From Methylocystis hirsuta (GTDB lineage: Bacteria > Pseudomonadota > Alphaproteobacteria > Rhizobiales > Beijerinckiaceae): a stretch of 64,000 nucleotides of DNA. Below, piece after piece: positions 1-8,263 of this stretch. The translations under genes were made by a program, and so were the position numbers. The number at the start of each line of letters is the position of its first letter. The stretch's first letter is position 1. The stretch is from positions 2,108,001 through 2,172,000 of the forward strand of contig NZ_QWDD01000001.1 in NCBI RefSeq assembly GCF_003722355.1, given 5' to 3'. The notes beneath the pieces are model-generated. The model was not told the DNA's origin and did no database searches. It was given only the letters and a program-made list of their open reading frames with translations.

Positions 1-149
1 TCGACAGCAAGAGCGCGCTCGCGTGGGCCTGGCTCGGCGTCGCTTACGACAAGAGCGGCAACCGCTCCAAGGCGCGGGAATCCTTTCAGCGCGCGCTCAC
101 GCTCGATCCGCAGCAGCCCCTCGCCAAACAGGGCATGGGACGCGGCTAG
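1..149 (+). CDS. TPR-repeat protein, C-terminal end (truncated by window)
   Basis: The frame beginning at base 3 is open from the left edge to a TAG at 147-149 and encodes about 48 residues. The stretch WAWLGVAYDKSGN, followed by A-FQRALTLDP, is the two-helix signature of a tetratricopeptide repeat (conserved W, L-G, Y/A, F, A and P positions). Such repeats form protein-interaction scaffolds. Only the last repeat and a short basic tail are visible, so the function and partner of the whole protein cannot be read from this window. Confidence 0.6.
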   Translation, partial: DSKSALAWAWLGVAYDKSGNRSKARESFQRALTLDPQQPLAKQGMGRG

Positions 150-156
150 CGCAGCT

Positions 157-229
157 TCCGAAAAAGTTGACGGACTTTTTCGCTGAGAACCTGCTCCAAT
201 ATTTTGATTTTGAGCGATTCTTATCGATC
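157..229. repeat. Dispersed intergenic repeat, copy 1 (inverted relative to copy at 28746)
   Basis: The reverse complement of this stretch matches 28746-28819 at nearly every position, with a shared core around TCGCTCAAAATCAAAAT and GGAGCAGGTTCTCA and a shared tail ending TTTTTCGGAA. Both copies sit just after a gene's stop codon. It resembles the short palindromic intergenic elements common in Rhizobiales. No coding capacity is evident. Confidence 0.65.
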
Positions 230-257
230 ACTTGATTCCATGTGATCGGGAAGCGCT

Positions 258-956
258 CTAGTCTCGCGAGACGCGCTGATCCTCGCGCCATTGCCGGTAA
301 ATCGCAATCGCGAAGGCGACGGCCAGCACCAGGACGCAGCCTGCAATCGAAAGCCCAAGTTCGAGCGCGCCGTGGTTCGTGACATGCACGAATGTGGGCA
401 GGGCTGGGTCGGCGCCCGCCATGTCGCCCGCGACCCAGCCGAGAAGGCCTGCGCCGGCCCAGACCAGCGCCGGAAATCTCTCCAGCACCTTCAGCAGCGC
501 GCCCGCGCCGAACATCACGATCGGCACCGAAACGAGAAGCCCGAAGACGATGAGATTGGTCGAGCCATGCGCCGCCGCCGCGATGGCGATCACATTGTCG
601 AGCGACATCACGGCGTCCGCCATAATGATTGCGCCGACTGCGCTCCAGAGGTTGGGTTTGGCCTTGACGTCGGAATGCTCGGCTTCGTCGATCAGCAGTT
701 TCACGGCGACGATGAGCAGCAGAATGGCGCCGACAATTTTCAGATAGGGAATCGCCATAAGCTCGACGACGACGAGCGTGAAAGCGATGCGCAGAATCAC
801 GCCGCCAAGCGCGCCCAGAAATACGCCCCAGCGCCGCTGACGCACCGGCAGTTGCCGACACGCAAGCGCAATCAAAATTGCATTGTCGCCCGAGAGCAGC
901 AGGTTGATCCAGATGATCTCGAAGACTTCCCAGCCAAGGCTGAATTCCGGAGACAT
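258..956 (-). CDS. TerC family integral membrane protein
   Basis: The 232-residue protein is almost entirely hydrophobic, with about seven membrane segments. It carries two acidic transmembrane motifs typical of the TerC/YjbE family: LLSGDNA near residue 20 and MSLDNV near residue 117, which form an inverted-repeat pair. Proteins of this family are linked to manganese or other metal export and to tellurite resistance; the substrate here is unknown. The start at 956 gives the usual MSPEF...WINLLLSGDNA beginning. It stands alone, with a 331-base gap on its 5' side that separates it from the divergent PRC-barrel gene. Confidence 0.85.
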   Translation of the reverse strand: MSPEFSLGWEVFEIIWINLLLSGDNAILIALACRQLPVRQRRWGVFLGALGGVILRIAFTLVVVELMAIPYLKIVGAILLLIVAVKLLIDEAEHSDVKAKPNLWSAVGAIIMADAVMSLDNVIAIAAAAHGSTNLIVFGLLVSVPIVMFGAGALLKVLERFPALVWAGAGLLGWVAGDMAGADPALPTFVHVTNHGALELGLSIAGCVLVLAVAFAIAIYRQWREDQRVSRD

Positions 957-1197
957 GCGCGCTTCTTACCTGCCGGGCGAGGCCCATTGGTGCGACTGAT
1001 GACGAACGGAGTCGCTAGGACGATTCCGCCTTGGCGCAATCCGCCTGATGCATTGGCGATGGGCGACTGTGGCCACCTGATGACTGAAGCTTTTCATCTG
1101 GAGGCGCCGCACATCACGCACTTGCATTAGCGGCATTTTACCGAAGAAGGAAGACGTCGCTAAGCTTATGTAGACGCCGATTTTTGGTTTTTCGCGA
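957..1197. other. Intergenic region without a gene
   Basis: This gap lies between the divergent TerC and PRC-barrel genes. Open frames crossing it have no recognisable protein character. It must hold the promoter of the TerC gene on the minus strand, but I cannot point to convincing -35/-10 boxes. The stress-type promoter of the PRC-barrel gene begins just beyond its right end. Confidence 0.4.
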
Positions 1198-1222
1198 GGA
1201 ACAAGGCGCTTCACCCTGTGTT
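1198..1222 (+). promoter_or_regulatory. Probable EcfG (general stress sigma factor) promoter
   Basis: GGAAC at 1198-1202 is followed after 16 bases by TGTT at 1219-1222. The alphaproteobacterial EcfG consensus is GGAAC, 16-17 bases, CGTT, so one base differs. It lies about 65 bases upstream of the PRC-barrel start codon. PRC-barrel proteins are common members of the general stress regulon in Rhizobiales, which supports the assignment. Confidence 0.5.
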
Positions 1223-1287
1223 CTTTTGGGAAAGGCGCGGCAAGTTCGACAATGGCGTCGGTTATGTGCGCGCTGCAGGAGGTTACT

Positions 1288-1686
1288 ATGGGCATGGCAC
1301 AGCCAAACGCCAACCTTATTTCCAGCGATAAGGTCGAAGGCACGGATGTGTATGACGCGGCCGGCAACAAGATTGGCGAAATCGATCACCTGATGATTGA
1401 TCGCGTCTCTGGTGCGGTTCGATACGCGATTATGACCTTCGGCGGCTTTCTTGGCATCGGCGAAGGCGAGCATCCCTTGCCCTGGAAGGCGTTCCGTTAC
1501 GACACCAATCTTGGCGGATACATCGCGGATGTGACGGAAGAGCAGCTGCAGAACGCTCCTGAATTCGCAGGCGAAGAAAGCTGGAGCGATCGCGATTGGG
1601 AAAGCCGGCTACACAGGAACTACGGGTCCTCCCCCTATTGGGAAGACACCGCGACGTCGACGATGTCGCGAGACCGTGACGTCTAA
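1288..1686 (+). CDS. PRC-barrel domain protein
   Basis: The 132-residue soluble protein has a PRC-barrel fold signature over residues 10-85: SSDKVEGTDVYDAAGNKIG, then IDHLMIDRVSGAVRYAIM and a GE-HPLPW segment. The family has diverse roles in RNA processing, photosynthetic reaction centres and stress; stand-alone copies in Rhizobiales are usually stress-induced proteins of unknown biochemistry. The ATG at 1288 is chosen over an upstream in-frame ATG at 1252 because CAGGAGG lies directly before it at 1276-1282. A strong terminator follows the stop, so it is monocistronic, and an EcfG-like promoter lies upstream. Confidence 0.8.
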   Translation: MGMAQPNANLISSDKVEGTDVYDAAGNKIGEIDHLMIDRVSGAVRYAIMTFGGFLGIGEGEHPLPWKAFRYDTNLGGYIADVTEEQLQNAPEFAGEESWSDRDWESRLHRNYGSSPYWEDTATSTMSRDRDV

Positions 1687-1716
1687 GTGACTTCGACCGA
1701 AGCGGGAACCCGCGGT

Positions 1717-1749
1717 AGGGCGGAGCCATAACTGGCTCCGCCCTTTTTG
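1717..1749 (+). terminator. Rho-independent terminator of the PRC-barrel gene
   Basis: A perfect 12-base-pair stem (AGGGCGGAGCCA pairing with TGGCTCCGCCCT), closed by the four-base loop TAAC, is followed directly by a run of five T. It begins 30 bases after the PRC-barrel stop codon and ends 43 bases before the next gene. Confidence 0.9.
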
Positions 1750-1791
1750 CCGCCTATATGGCGTCGAAGGGATATTCGAAAGGCCATTGAA

Positions 1792-2976
1792 ATGCGCGTC
1801 GGAGTCGCCGCACTTTTGCTTTTCTGCGCTGTGGGCTGTGGCGTCGCCGTCGCGAGGGCGGAAGACCGTCGTAGCGCAGAGCAAGACCGTCGTAGTGCAG
1901 AGATCGAATCGACTCTCAAGCGCATCAAACTTCCTCCCGGCTTCTCGATTTCGCTCTATGCTCTAGCGCCGCGGGCGCGCACGCTCGCCATCGGGCGAGA
2001 AGGAAAGACGATTTTTGTCGGCGCCGAGGAGAAGGACGTCTATGCGATCACGCCCGGCGAGAAGACGGCCGCTGCGGTCGAACGCTTCGCGCCGTCCATG
2101 CCATTCACGATGCCGCATGGCGTTTGCTTCTCAAACGGGGGCGCGCTTTTTCTCATTGAGCGTAACCGCGTCACACGGTTCGACGATGCGGAAAACACGT
2201 GGCGCGACGCGGCGGCGAACGCCAAGATCGTCGTAAAATCAGGCGATCTCATTCCAAGGAACGAAGAGAGCCGCGGCCATGCCTCCCGCGTATGCCGAAT
2301 AGGTCCGGACGACAAGCTCTACATTTCGCTTGGCCAGCCGCACAATGTCACGCCGCGCGACAGGCTCCCGCTTTACGACAGAACCGGAATCGGCGGCATC
2401 ATTCGGATGAATTTCGACGGATCGCAGCGTGAAGTCTTCGCGACCGGCATTCGCAATTCCGTCGGCATGGCGTTCGACACGGACGGATCGCTCTGGTTTA
2501 CCGACAATCAGGTCGACTCCATGGGCGACGATCGCCCGCCTGGCGAAATCAATCGCGCCGACAGGGCAGGATTGAACTTCGGCTTCCCCTGGTATGGCGG
2601 CGGACATGTGCGCACCGACGAATATGCGCGGGCTGAGCCGCCGAAAGACGTCGTCTTCCCTGTCGTGGAGACGGCGCCGCATGCGGCCGATCTTGGCATC
2701 ATGTTTTACCGCGGCGACATGTTTCCGAAGGAATATCGGGGCGCGATGTTTTACGCGCAGCACGGATCGTGGGACCGGAGCATCCCGATTGGCGCGCGCG
2801 TGATGGTCACGCGCGCCGGGACGACCGCGAGCACGCCCTTCGCCGAAGGGTGGAACGACGGTTCCGGATACTATCTCGGCAGGCCGGTTGACGTTGCAGA
2901 ACTTGCGGATGGCTCGCTTCTCGTCACCGACGATCAGAACGGCGCGATTTACCGGATCACCTACCAAGCGCCGTGA
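1792..2976 (+). CDS. PQQ-dependent sugar (sorbosone-type) dehydrogenase, exported
   Basis: The 394-residue protein starts with a signal peptide (MRVGVAALLLFCAVGCG, cleavage near VARAEDRR). It continues as a six-bladed beta-propeller of the soluble glucose/sorbosone dehydrogenase type, with family motifs GHASRVCRIGPDDKLYISLG, GIRNSVGMAFDTDGSLWFTDN, AHGSWDR-like QHGSWDRS and a closing [18 protein letters not shown]. Members oxidise sugars or aldehydes in the periplasm using PQQ; the substrate is not known here. The ATG at 1792 is preferred to 1747, which would lie in the terminator's T-run. A heptapeptide, QDRRSAE/EDRRSAE, is tandemly duplicated just after the signal peptide. The 3' end overlaps convergent mtaB by 20 bases. 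Confidence 0.8.
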   Translation: MRVGVAALLLFCAVGCGVAVARAEDRRSAEQDRRSAEIESTLKRIKLPPGFSISLYALAPRARTLAIGREGKTIFVGAEEKDVYAITPGEKTAAAVERFAPSMPFTMPHGVCFSNGGALFLIERNRVTRFDDAENTWRDAAANAKIVVKSGDLIPRNEESRGHASRVCRIGPDDKLYISLGQPHNVTPRDRLPLYDRTGIGGIIRMNFDGSQREVFATGIRNSVGMAFDTDGSLWFTDNQVDSMGDDRPPGEINRADRAGLNFGFPWYGGGHVRTDEYARAEPPKDVVFPVVETAPHAADLGIMFYRGDMFPKEYRGAMFYAQHGSWDRSIPIGARVMVTRAGTTASTPFAEGWNDGSGYYLGRPVDVAELADGSLLVTDDQNGAIYRITYQAP

Positions 2977-4135
2977 GGCGCGTCGTCAGCGCCCGCCCGT
3001 CGTGGCCGGTGCAGAGCGCCTCGATCATCATGCTCGCATCGACGCCAGGCGTGCGCGCGAGGGTGAAATCGGCGGCGCGGCCCATTCCGCCGCGCTCGCT
3101 CAAGAGCTGCAAGGTCCTGCCGATCTGCGAGTCGAGATGACGGCGCAGCGCGGCGTCGCCCTTTTCCCGCAATCGCGCCGCGCGCTCTTTGGCGATCTGC
3201 GGCGCGACGTGCGGCATGCGCGCCGCCGGCGTTCCCGGACGTGGCGAGAAGGGAAAGACATGAAGATGCGTGAGGCCGCAGGCGTCGACGATATCGAGCG
3301 TGGCGTCGAACATCTCTTCAGTCTCGGTCGGAAATGCGACGATGAAGTCGGCGCCAAAGATGATGTCGGGCCGTGCCTTGCGCAGCGCGCGGCAAAAGTC
3401 GATAGCGTCGTTTCGCGAATGGCGGCGCTTCATGCGCTTCAAGATGAGATCGTCGCCGGACTGCAGCGACAGATGCAGATGCGGGCAGAGCCGCGGATCT
3501 TCCGCAAAAGCCTCGACGAGATCTGCGTCGACTTCAATGCAATCGACCGACGAGAGACGCAGCCGTTCAAGTTCTGGAAGGCGGCGCAGCAGCAGACGCA
3601 CGAGGCGCCCGAGCGTCCAACCTTCGCCAAGGTCGACGCCGTAGCTCGTGAGATCGACGCCCGTCAGCACGATCTCCTTCTTGCCGCTCGCGACAAGCGC
3701 GCGGGCCTGCGCGACGACCTCCCTCGGCGGCGCCGAGCGCGCCGCTCCGCGTCCGAAGGGAATGATGCAGAAGGTGCAGCGATGATCGCAGCCGTTCTGC
3801 ACGGCAAGCAGCCCGCGCGTGCCCTCAACGCTCGCAAGCGCGCGATTTGGCGCATGTTCGGCGAGGACCTGCGTCACCCCCTCGATCTTGGCGAAGCCCG
3901 GAGGATCGAGCCGCGCCGCGCAGCCTGCGACGACGATCTCGGCCTCGGGCCGCTCGCGATGCAAGCGGCGGATCGCCTGACGCGCTTGTCGCGCAGCCTC
4001 GCCAGTGACGGCGCAGGTGTTGACGATCACCGTCTCGCGCGCGCTGGCGTGGGCTTTGGCGAGCTCCTGCGACTCGACGGCGTTAAGCCGGCACCCGAAG
4101 GTGACGACCTCGGCGTTGCGAAGCGGCGCGTTCAC
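2957..4135 (-). CDS. mtaB: tRNA t6A37 methylthiotransferase (MtaB/YqeV type)
   Basis: The 392-residue radical-SAM enzyme inserts a methylthio group into N6-threonylcarbamoyladenosine at tRNA position 37. The N-terminal MTTase domain has its three cluster cysteines at about residues 15 (FGCRLN), 41 (NTCAVT) and 72 (AGCAAR). The radical-SAM triad CDHRCTFC lies at 116-123. MtaB is preferred to MiaB from the VTFGCRLN start and the shorter length. Its start overlaps the dapF stop by four bases (ATG/TGA), so the two genes are translationally coupled, as is common in Rhizobiales. Confidence 0.9.
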   Translation of the reverse strand: MNAPLRNAEVVTFGCRLNAVESQELAKAHASARETVIVNTCAVTGEAARQARQAIRRLHRERPEAEIVVAGCAARLDPPGFAKIEGVTQVLAEHAPNRALASVEGTRGLLAVQNGCDHRCTFCIIPFGRGAARSAPPREVVAQARALVASGKKEIVLTGVDLTSYGVDLGEGWTLGRLVRLLLRRLPELERLRLSSVDCIEVDADLVEAFAEDPRLCPHLHLSLQSGDDLILKRMKRRHSRNDAIDFCRALRKARPDIIFGADFIVAFPTETEEMFDATLDIVDACGLTHLHVFPFSPRPGTPAARMPHVAPQIAKERAARLREKGDAALRRHLDSQIGRTLQLLSERGGMGRAADFTLARTPGVDASMMIEALCTGHDGRALTTRLTALGR

Positions 4136-4995
4136 GCCACGACGCCCTGAAAAATCTGGGGATCAAGCCTGGTTTCAAACTCGAATTCGACCGGCCCCGT
4201 CATCAGCACATGATCGTCGGCCCGCCATTCGATGTGGAGATCGCCGCCTGGCAGGCGCAGACGCGCCGCGCGCTCGCCGAGCCCTGCGCGGGCGGCGGCG
4301 ACGAGCGTCGCGCAGGCGGCCGAGCCGCACGCCTTGGTGGCGCCGGTTCCGCGCTCCCAGACGCGCAGCAAAATATCGTCGCGCGAAAGCATCTGCGCGA
4401 AGGAGACATTGGCGCGTTCGGGAAAGAGCGGATGGCGCTCGATGCGCGGCCCGAGCGCCTCGAGATCGACGTGCGTCGCGTCGTCGACGAAGAACACGGC
4501 ATGGGGATTGCCCATGCTCACCGCGCAAAAGCGCGCCGGCGCGCCCGCGACCGGCGGGTCGAGCGCGATCTCGCGCGTATCCTCCACGGCGCGTGCGAGC
4601 GGAATCTCGCGCCAGCCCAGCCGAGGACGGCCCATGTCGACAGTGAAAACCATATCAGCCTGGCGTCGCGTTTCGATGAGGCCGGCGTCCGTCTCCAGGC
4701 GCAGCGCGGCCTTGCCTTCGCGCGCCAGCGCATAGGCCACGCAGCGCGTGCCGTTGCCGCAGGCGGCGGACAGAGAACCGTCGATATTGTAGATGCGTAT
4801 ATAGGCGTCGTCGCCCGGCCTGCGCGGCCTGTGGAGCGCCATCAGCTGATCGAAGCGCAGGCCCGGCGCATTGGCGATGGCGCGCGCTTCATGCGGCGCA
4901 AGCTCGTGGTCGCTCCCGCGCAAATCGAGAACCAGAATCTCGTTTCCCGCGCCGTTCATGCGCAGAATAGGAAGATGGTCGAGCGGATGCGCCAT
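4132..4995 (-). CDS. dapF: Diaminopimelate epimerase
   Basis: The 287-residue cytoplasmic enzyme interconverts LL- and meso-diaminopimelate for lysine and peptidoglycan synthesis. Both catalytic cysteines are visible: ACGNGTRC (Cys79) in the N-terminal half and the C-terminal TKACGSAAC motif following [17 protein letters not shown] near residue 14 is the usual family start (commonly NGLGNDFV). It is the first gene of a two-gene operon with mtaB and is divergent from the GyrI-like gene, with a 140-base promoter gap. Confidence 0.95.
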   Translation of the reverse strand: MAHPLDHLPILRMNGAGNEILVLDLRGSDHELAPHEARAIANAPGLRFDQLMALHRPRRPGDDAYIRIYNIDGSLSAACGNGTRCVAYALAREGKAALRLETDAGLIETRRQADMVFTVDMGRPRLGWREIPLARAVEDTREIALDPPVAGAPARFCAVSMGNPHAVFFVDDATHVDLEALGPRIERHPLFPERANVSFAQMLSRDDILLRVWERGTGATKACGSAACATLVAAARAGLGERAARLRLPGGDLHIEWRADDHVLMTGPVEFEFETRLDPQIFQGVVA

Positions 4996-5135
4996 GGGGC
5001 AGCTTTTCGCCTATTCTCCGGGAGACGCGCTCGTATATAGAGAAGGCTGCGCCGAAGCGCCACTGCGGCTCCCGCCGAACGCGCGTCGCATGTGCGCGCG
5101 AAAAGGCCATGATGGCCGCTTAGGGACGCTCGACG

Positions 5136-5891
5136 ATGGAAGAAGAACCGGGCTTACTGGACAGCCTGCGACGCCATTGGCGCGCGCTGGCGATCTTCAC
5201 AGTTCTGATCGCCGGCGCCGCGATCTATTCCGAACGCGCGCTGATTCCGGTCGGCGGCGTTGAGGAGGCGGACAAATCCGCCACGCCGCAAAAGCCTGCG
5301 CCGCCAAATGCGGCGCCAGACACGAAATCCAGCGAGACGAGCGACGCCAAGCCTGACGATGTGAAACCGGGAGAGGCAAAGCCAGGCGACGCGGCCCCGC
5401 CCACGGCCCACGACGAAGCGGCGCAGGCCATGATGAGCCAGACCGTTACCGTCGAGGCCCGGCCCGCCGCCGTCATCAAAGGACAGGGCAAGTGGGAGGA
5501 CGCGGCGAAGACGATCAGCGAGGCGCTGGGCAGACTCAACGACGCCGTCGGAGCGTCGGGGTTTGCCGTCAACGGCCGGCCCATCGCCGTTTTCACCAGG
5601 ACCGACGACGCCGGCTTCGCCTTCGAGGCGATGGTTCCGCTCGCGGCGGCCCCGGAAGGCAAGCCCAAGCTGCCCGAGGGCGTCAGCATCGGCGCGTCGC
5701 CGGCCGGAAAGGCGCTCAAATTCCAGCATCGCGGCGCTTACGACGAAATCGAAGCCACCTACGAGGCGATCGCCGCCTATCTCGACGAGAAGGGGTTGGA
5801 TACGAAGGATCTCATCCTCGAGGAATATCTGACCGATTTTAAGGGCGACGACGCGAGCGTCGACGTCGACATTTATGTGTTTTTGAAGTGA
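5136..5891 (+). CDS. Membrane-anchored GyrI-like domain protein
   Basis: The 251-residue protein has a short cytoplasmic head, one membrane helix at about residues 15-32 (ALAIFTVLIAGAAIYS) and a Pro/Lys/Asp-rich linker to about residue 95. The C-terminal half resembles the GyrI-like/AraC effector-binding fold: VEARPAAVIKGQGKW, then FEAMVPL, then a terminal LEEYLTDF segment and beta strand. That fold binds small amphipathic ligands. An exported, tethered version suggests ligand binding in the periplasm, but the ligand is unknown. It stands alone between dapF and mazEF. Confidence 0.6.
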   Translation: MEEEPGLLDSLRRHWRALAIFTVLIAGAAIYSERALIPVGGVEEADKSATPQKPAPPNAAPDTKSSETSDAKPDDVKPGEAKPGDAAPPTAHDEAAQAMMSQTVTVEARPAAVIKGQGKWEDAAKTISEALGRLNDAVGASGFAVNGRPIAVFTRTDDAGFAFEAMVPLAAAPEGKPKLPEGVSIGASPAGKALKFQHRGAYDEIEATYEAIAAYLDEKGLDTKDLILEEYLTDFKGDDASVDVDIYVFLK

Positions 5892-5895
5892 GCGG

Positions 5896-5938
5896 TTGCT
5901 AATCCAACCAACAATGTTATAACTAAGTTATAACATTG
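5896..5938 (+). promoter_or_regulatory. mazEF promoter and autoregulatory operator
   Basis: A perfect inverted repeat with 12-base arms and a TAA spacer spans 5912-5938 (arm CAATGTTATAAC). A possible promoter overlaps it: TTGCTA at 5896-5901, a 16-base spacer, and TATAAC at 5918-5923 inside the left arm. MazE-type antitoxins repress their own operons by binding such palindromes, so occupation would block the -10 box. The antitoxin ATG follows 11 bases later. Confidence 0.75.
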
Positions 5939-5949
5939 CGGGATGTGCC

Positions 5950-6204
5950 ATGCGTAGCGCACTTCGAAAAATGGGAAACTCTTCCGGCTTGATCATCCCC
6001 AAGCCGTTCCTTGCCGAAATTGGGGCGGATGTCGGTGACGACGTCGAATTGACCGTCGAGAAAGGCCGTCTTGTCGTCACGCCGCTCAAGAAGCGCGTTC
6101 GCGAGGGTTGGAGCGAAGACGCCCGCCGTATCGCCGAGCATGGCGACGACGCGCTTCTATGGCCGGAGTTTGGCAATGAAGGCGACGAAAAACTGACGTG
6201 GTGA
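5950..6204 (+). CDS. mazE: MazE-type antitoxin (AbrB/SpoVT fold)
   Basis: The 84-residue protein has the swapped-hairpin DNA-binding domain of MazE at its N-terminus: KMGNSSGLIIPKPFLAEIG, then VGDDVELTVEKGRLVV. A C-terminal acidic tail (EFGNEGDEKLTW) is the usual toxin-binding extension. It neutralises the downstream ribonuclease and, with it, represses the operon through the palindrome ending 11 bases upstream of its start. Its stop overlaps the toxin start, giving coupled synthesis. Confidence 0.9.
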   Translation: MRSALRKMGNSSGLIIPKPFLAEIGADVGDDVELTVEKGRLVVTPLKKRVREGWSEDARRIAEHGDDALLWPEFGNEGDEKLTW

Positions 6205-6518
6205 AGCGCGGCGAAATCTGGCTCGCTGCGCTCGATCCGACGGTCGGGAGCGAAATTCAGAAGACGCGGACATGCGTGATTGTTTCGCCGCCGGAAATGC
6301 ATGACCATTTGCGCACGGCGATCGTCGCGCCGCTGACGACGGGAAGCCGCCCCGCCGGCTTTCGCGTCGCGCTGACGTTCAAGGGCAAGCGCGGACTCGT
6401 GCTGCTTGATCAAATTCGCGCAATCGACAAGCAGCAGCTCGTCAAGCGCTTGGGCAAAGCGTCCGAATCTACGCTCGCCGCGATTCTCGCTGGCCTTCGT
6501 GAGGTCTTTGAAGATTAG
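6198..6518 (+). CDS. mazF: MazF/PemK-type mRNA interferase toxin
   Basis: The 106-residue toxin shows the PemK/MazF core: KRGEIWLAALDPTVGSEIQKTR, VIVSP, then TAIVAPLTT and a conserved LLDQIRAIDK segment. It is expected to cut specific mRNA sequences when the antitoxin is lost. Translation starts at one of two consecutive GTG codons (6198 or 6201), within the antitoxin stop region. Its stop overlaps the stop of the convergent protease gene by four bases (TTAG). Confidence 0.9.
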   Translation: MVKRGEIWLAALDPTVGSEIQKTRTCVIVSPPEMHDHLRTAIVAPLTTGSRPAGFRVALTFKGKRGLVLLDQIRAIDKQQLVKRLGKASESTLAAILAGLREVFED

Positions 6519-7387
6519 CCGTCAGCGTCGTTTCGTCGAAACGCCGAAACGAAGCGGAGCCAAAGTGACGGCGCGCTTTCGCCATAGGCCAATTGGAACG
6601 CGCCTTCGAAAGGCTGGCCCGCTTCGAGCGCGCGCAGAAGCTGCGAAAACGCCGTCTCGTCGCGCATGCGCAGCCAGCCGACGAACATGCCCGCCTGCCG
6701 ATAGGCAAGCCGCTGGCGCTGGGTGAGCGCATCCTTCTTCGGATCGCGCGGCGGTTCGCGTTCGAAGGCCAGCCCCGTGAAATCAATCCAGCGCCGATCG
6801 TCGAGCACGACCCGGTAGCCTTCGCGGATCGCCTGCGCGGCTTCGGCTTCGCTTACCCCCTCGGCGCCGCCGCCATTCGAGGCCATCACCGCGAGTCCTT
6901 CGGTGAACCATTGCGGCGGGCGCGGCGCGCCAAGCCGCCGCCAGCCGGAGAGATGCACATGCGACAATTCGTGCGTGAGGACTCCTTCTAAACGACCGCG
7001 CTCCCTGCCGCACAGCGTCGGCGACAACAGCGCGGCGCCGCCGCGCGTCACGGCGGCGATGCCGGAATCATCCATGGCGTTGGCGTTCGCGTAATTCTCG
7101 TAAGAAGCATAGACGCCGATCGCTGGCGGCTGTGCAAAGGGGCGCCCGTGCGCGGACTCGATCTGCGCGATGGCGCGCGGCGCGATTTCCGCCACGGCTT
7201 GCGCGCAGGCGAGCGCCTCAGGCTCATAGTGAACGCGCGCATCGTCAGCGAGAGCGGGAAGCAGGCGCGGATCGTTCCAGGCGGCGCGCGCCGCGAGGCG
7301 AAGCTCTGGCCGTAACGCCAGCGCCAACGCAGCCGCGGCGATGCACGCAAGCCCGAATCCCCAAGCGTTCGTCATGATACGCGGCAT
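6515..7387 (-). CDS. Membrane-anchored zinc metalloprotease-like protein (peptidase MA family)
   Basis: The 290-residue protein has an N-terminal signal anchor (about residues 5-26, WGFGLACIAAAALALAL). It carries a gluzincin zinc site, HELSHVH near residue 140, followed by WFTEGLAVMA, whose Glu is the likely third ligand. This matches the peptidase MA-like family of exported proteases, whose substrates are mostly unknown. It lies 15 bases after the XRE regulator gene on the same strand and may be cotranscribed with the regulator and DUF2975 gene. Confidence 0.65.
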   Translation of the reverse strand: MPRIMTNAWGFGLACIAAAALALALRPELRLAARAAWNDPRLLPALADDARVHYEPEALACAQAVAEIAPRAIAQIESAHGRPFAQPPAIGVYASYENYANANAMDDSGIAAVTRGGAALLSPTLCGRERGRLEGVLTHELSHVHLSGWRRLGAPRPPQWFTEGLAVMASNGGGAEGVSEAEAAQAIREGYRVVLDDRRWIDFTGLAFEREPPRDPKKDALTQRQRLAYRQAGMFVGWLRMRDETAFSQLLRALEAGQPFEGAFQLAYGESAPSLWLRFVSAFRRNDADG

Positions 7388-7402
7388 GCCTGTCGCGTCC
7401 TG

Positions 7403-7621
7403 TCACGCGGATTTCTCGTCCGGCCGATATTCGAGAATGTCGCCCGGCTGACATTGCAGAATTTCGCAGATTTTTTCGAGCGTGTCGAAGCGCACGCCCT
7501 TCACCTTGCCGGATTTCAAGAGGCTCACATTCTGCTCGGCGATGCCGATCTGGGCGGCGAGATCGCGCGAGCGCATCTTGCGCTTTGCCAGCATCACGTC
7601 GAGGTTGACGATGATCGGCAT
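7403..7621 (-). CDS. XRE-family transcriptional regulator (YozG-like)
   Basis: The 72-residue protein is essentially one helix-turn-helix: MLAKRKMRSRDLAAQIG, then QNVSLLKSGKVKGVRFDTLEKIC and the family ending CQPGDILEY. Small XRE proteins of this type are typically encoded immediately after a DUF2975 membrane protein, as here with a one-base overlap (ATG/TGA). A palindrome upstream of the pair (8231-8247) is a plausible binding site, so autoregulation is likely. Confidence 0.85.
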   Translation of the reverse strand: MPIIVNLDVMLAKRKMRSRDLAAQIGIAEQNVSLLKSGKVKGVRFDTLEKICEILQCQPGDILEYRPDEKSA

Positions 7622-8190
7622 CAGACGATCTGCGAATGTTCGTCGGCGATATCGGCCGCCGTCTTCTGGATATGGGCAAGCGCGAGGAGCGTTGCGAGCA
7701 GCATCAGCGTCGAAAGATCCTCGGGCCGAAAATATATGGACACAAAATGCCCGCCCGCCGGTTTATGCGCCGTAAGGATCAGCGACATGATCGGCCGCGC
7801 GGCGATATCGACGAGCGCCGCGATGAGGCCCATCAGCGCGAGAGAGCGCAGCCATCCTGCGGCGTCAGGCGTGAAGATGCGCCCGTCGAGATAGGCCGAG
7901 AACAATCTCCAACCGGCGTATGAGGCGAGGACGAGCAACGCCCAGATCGTGAAGCTGAGGCCGAAGGCGGAGAGGCGTTGAGAAGCGGATAAGCCTCCGA
8001 CGTCGACCTTGAGCGACGCAAATCGCGAGACGATCTGCGCCTCGTCGCTCCAAAAGGTCGCGATCGTGACGAACATCCAGAGACAATAGGCGACGAGCGC
8101 GACGCGCAGCGTCTGGCAAAGCCAGCCGATGCGGCGGCGCAGCGAGTCGAGGCGGTGGTCCTCAAAGGAAAGGGCAGGGAAGTCGGTCAT
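7621..8190 (-). CDS. DUF2975 family membrane protein
   Basis: The 189-residue protein has four membrane segments (starting near residues 25, 75, 115 and 150) and ends in the family tail LALAHIQKTAADIADEHSQIV. DUF2975 proteins pair with small XRE regulators and are of unknown function; a membrane sensor or anti-regulator role is a guess. The ATG at 8190 is preferred to an upstream in-frame codon at 8244 because AAGGAG precedes it at a good distance and because the longer version would cover the operator palindrome. Confidence 0.8.
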   Translation of the reverse strand: MTDFPALSFEDHRLDSLRRRIGWLCQTLRVALVAYCLWMFVTIATFWSDEAQIVSRFASLKVDVGGLSASQRLSAFGLSFTIWALLVLASYAGWRLFSAYLDGRIFTPDAAGWLRSLALMGLIAALVDIAARPIMSLILTAHKPAGGHFVSIYFRPEDLSTLMLLATLLALAHIQKTAADIADEHSQIV

Positions 8191-8230
8191 GGCGGTCTCC
8201 TTGTATCGCTTACGTTGACACAAGAAAAAT

Positions 8231-8247
8231 TTAATGTCAAACATTAA
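8231..8247. promoter_or_regulatory. Palindromic operator between DUF2975-XRE and the lipoprotein gene
   Basis: TTAATGT and ACATTAA form perfect seven-base arms around a CAA spacer. On the minus strand, the bases at 8240-8235 read TTGACA, a consensus -35 box for the DUF2975-XRE operon, so a protein bound to the palindrome would block it. The site also lies 17 bases before the divergent lipoprotein start. The XRE protein encoded here is the obvious candidate ligand. Confidence 0.55.
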
Positions 8248-8263
8248 AAACTAATAGTTCAAC

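Noticed and set aside
2888..4150. A 420-residue plus-strand frame opposite mtaB
   Set aside because: Its composition is that of an antisense shadow, while mtaB on the other strand has all expected cysteine motifs.
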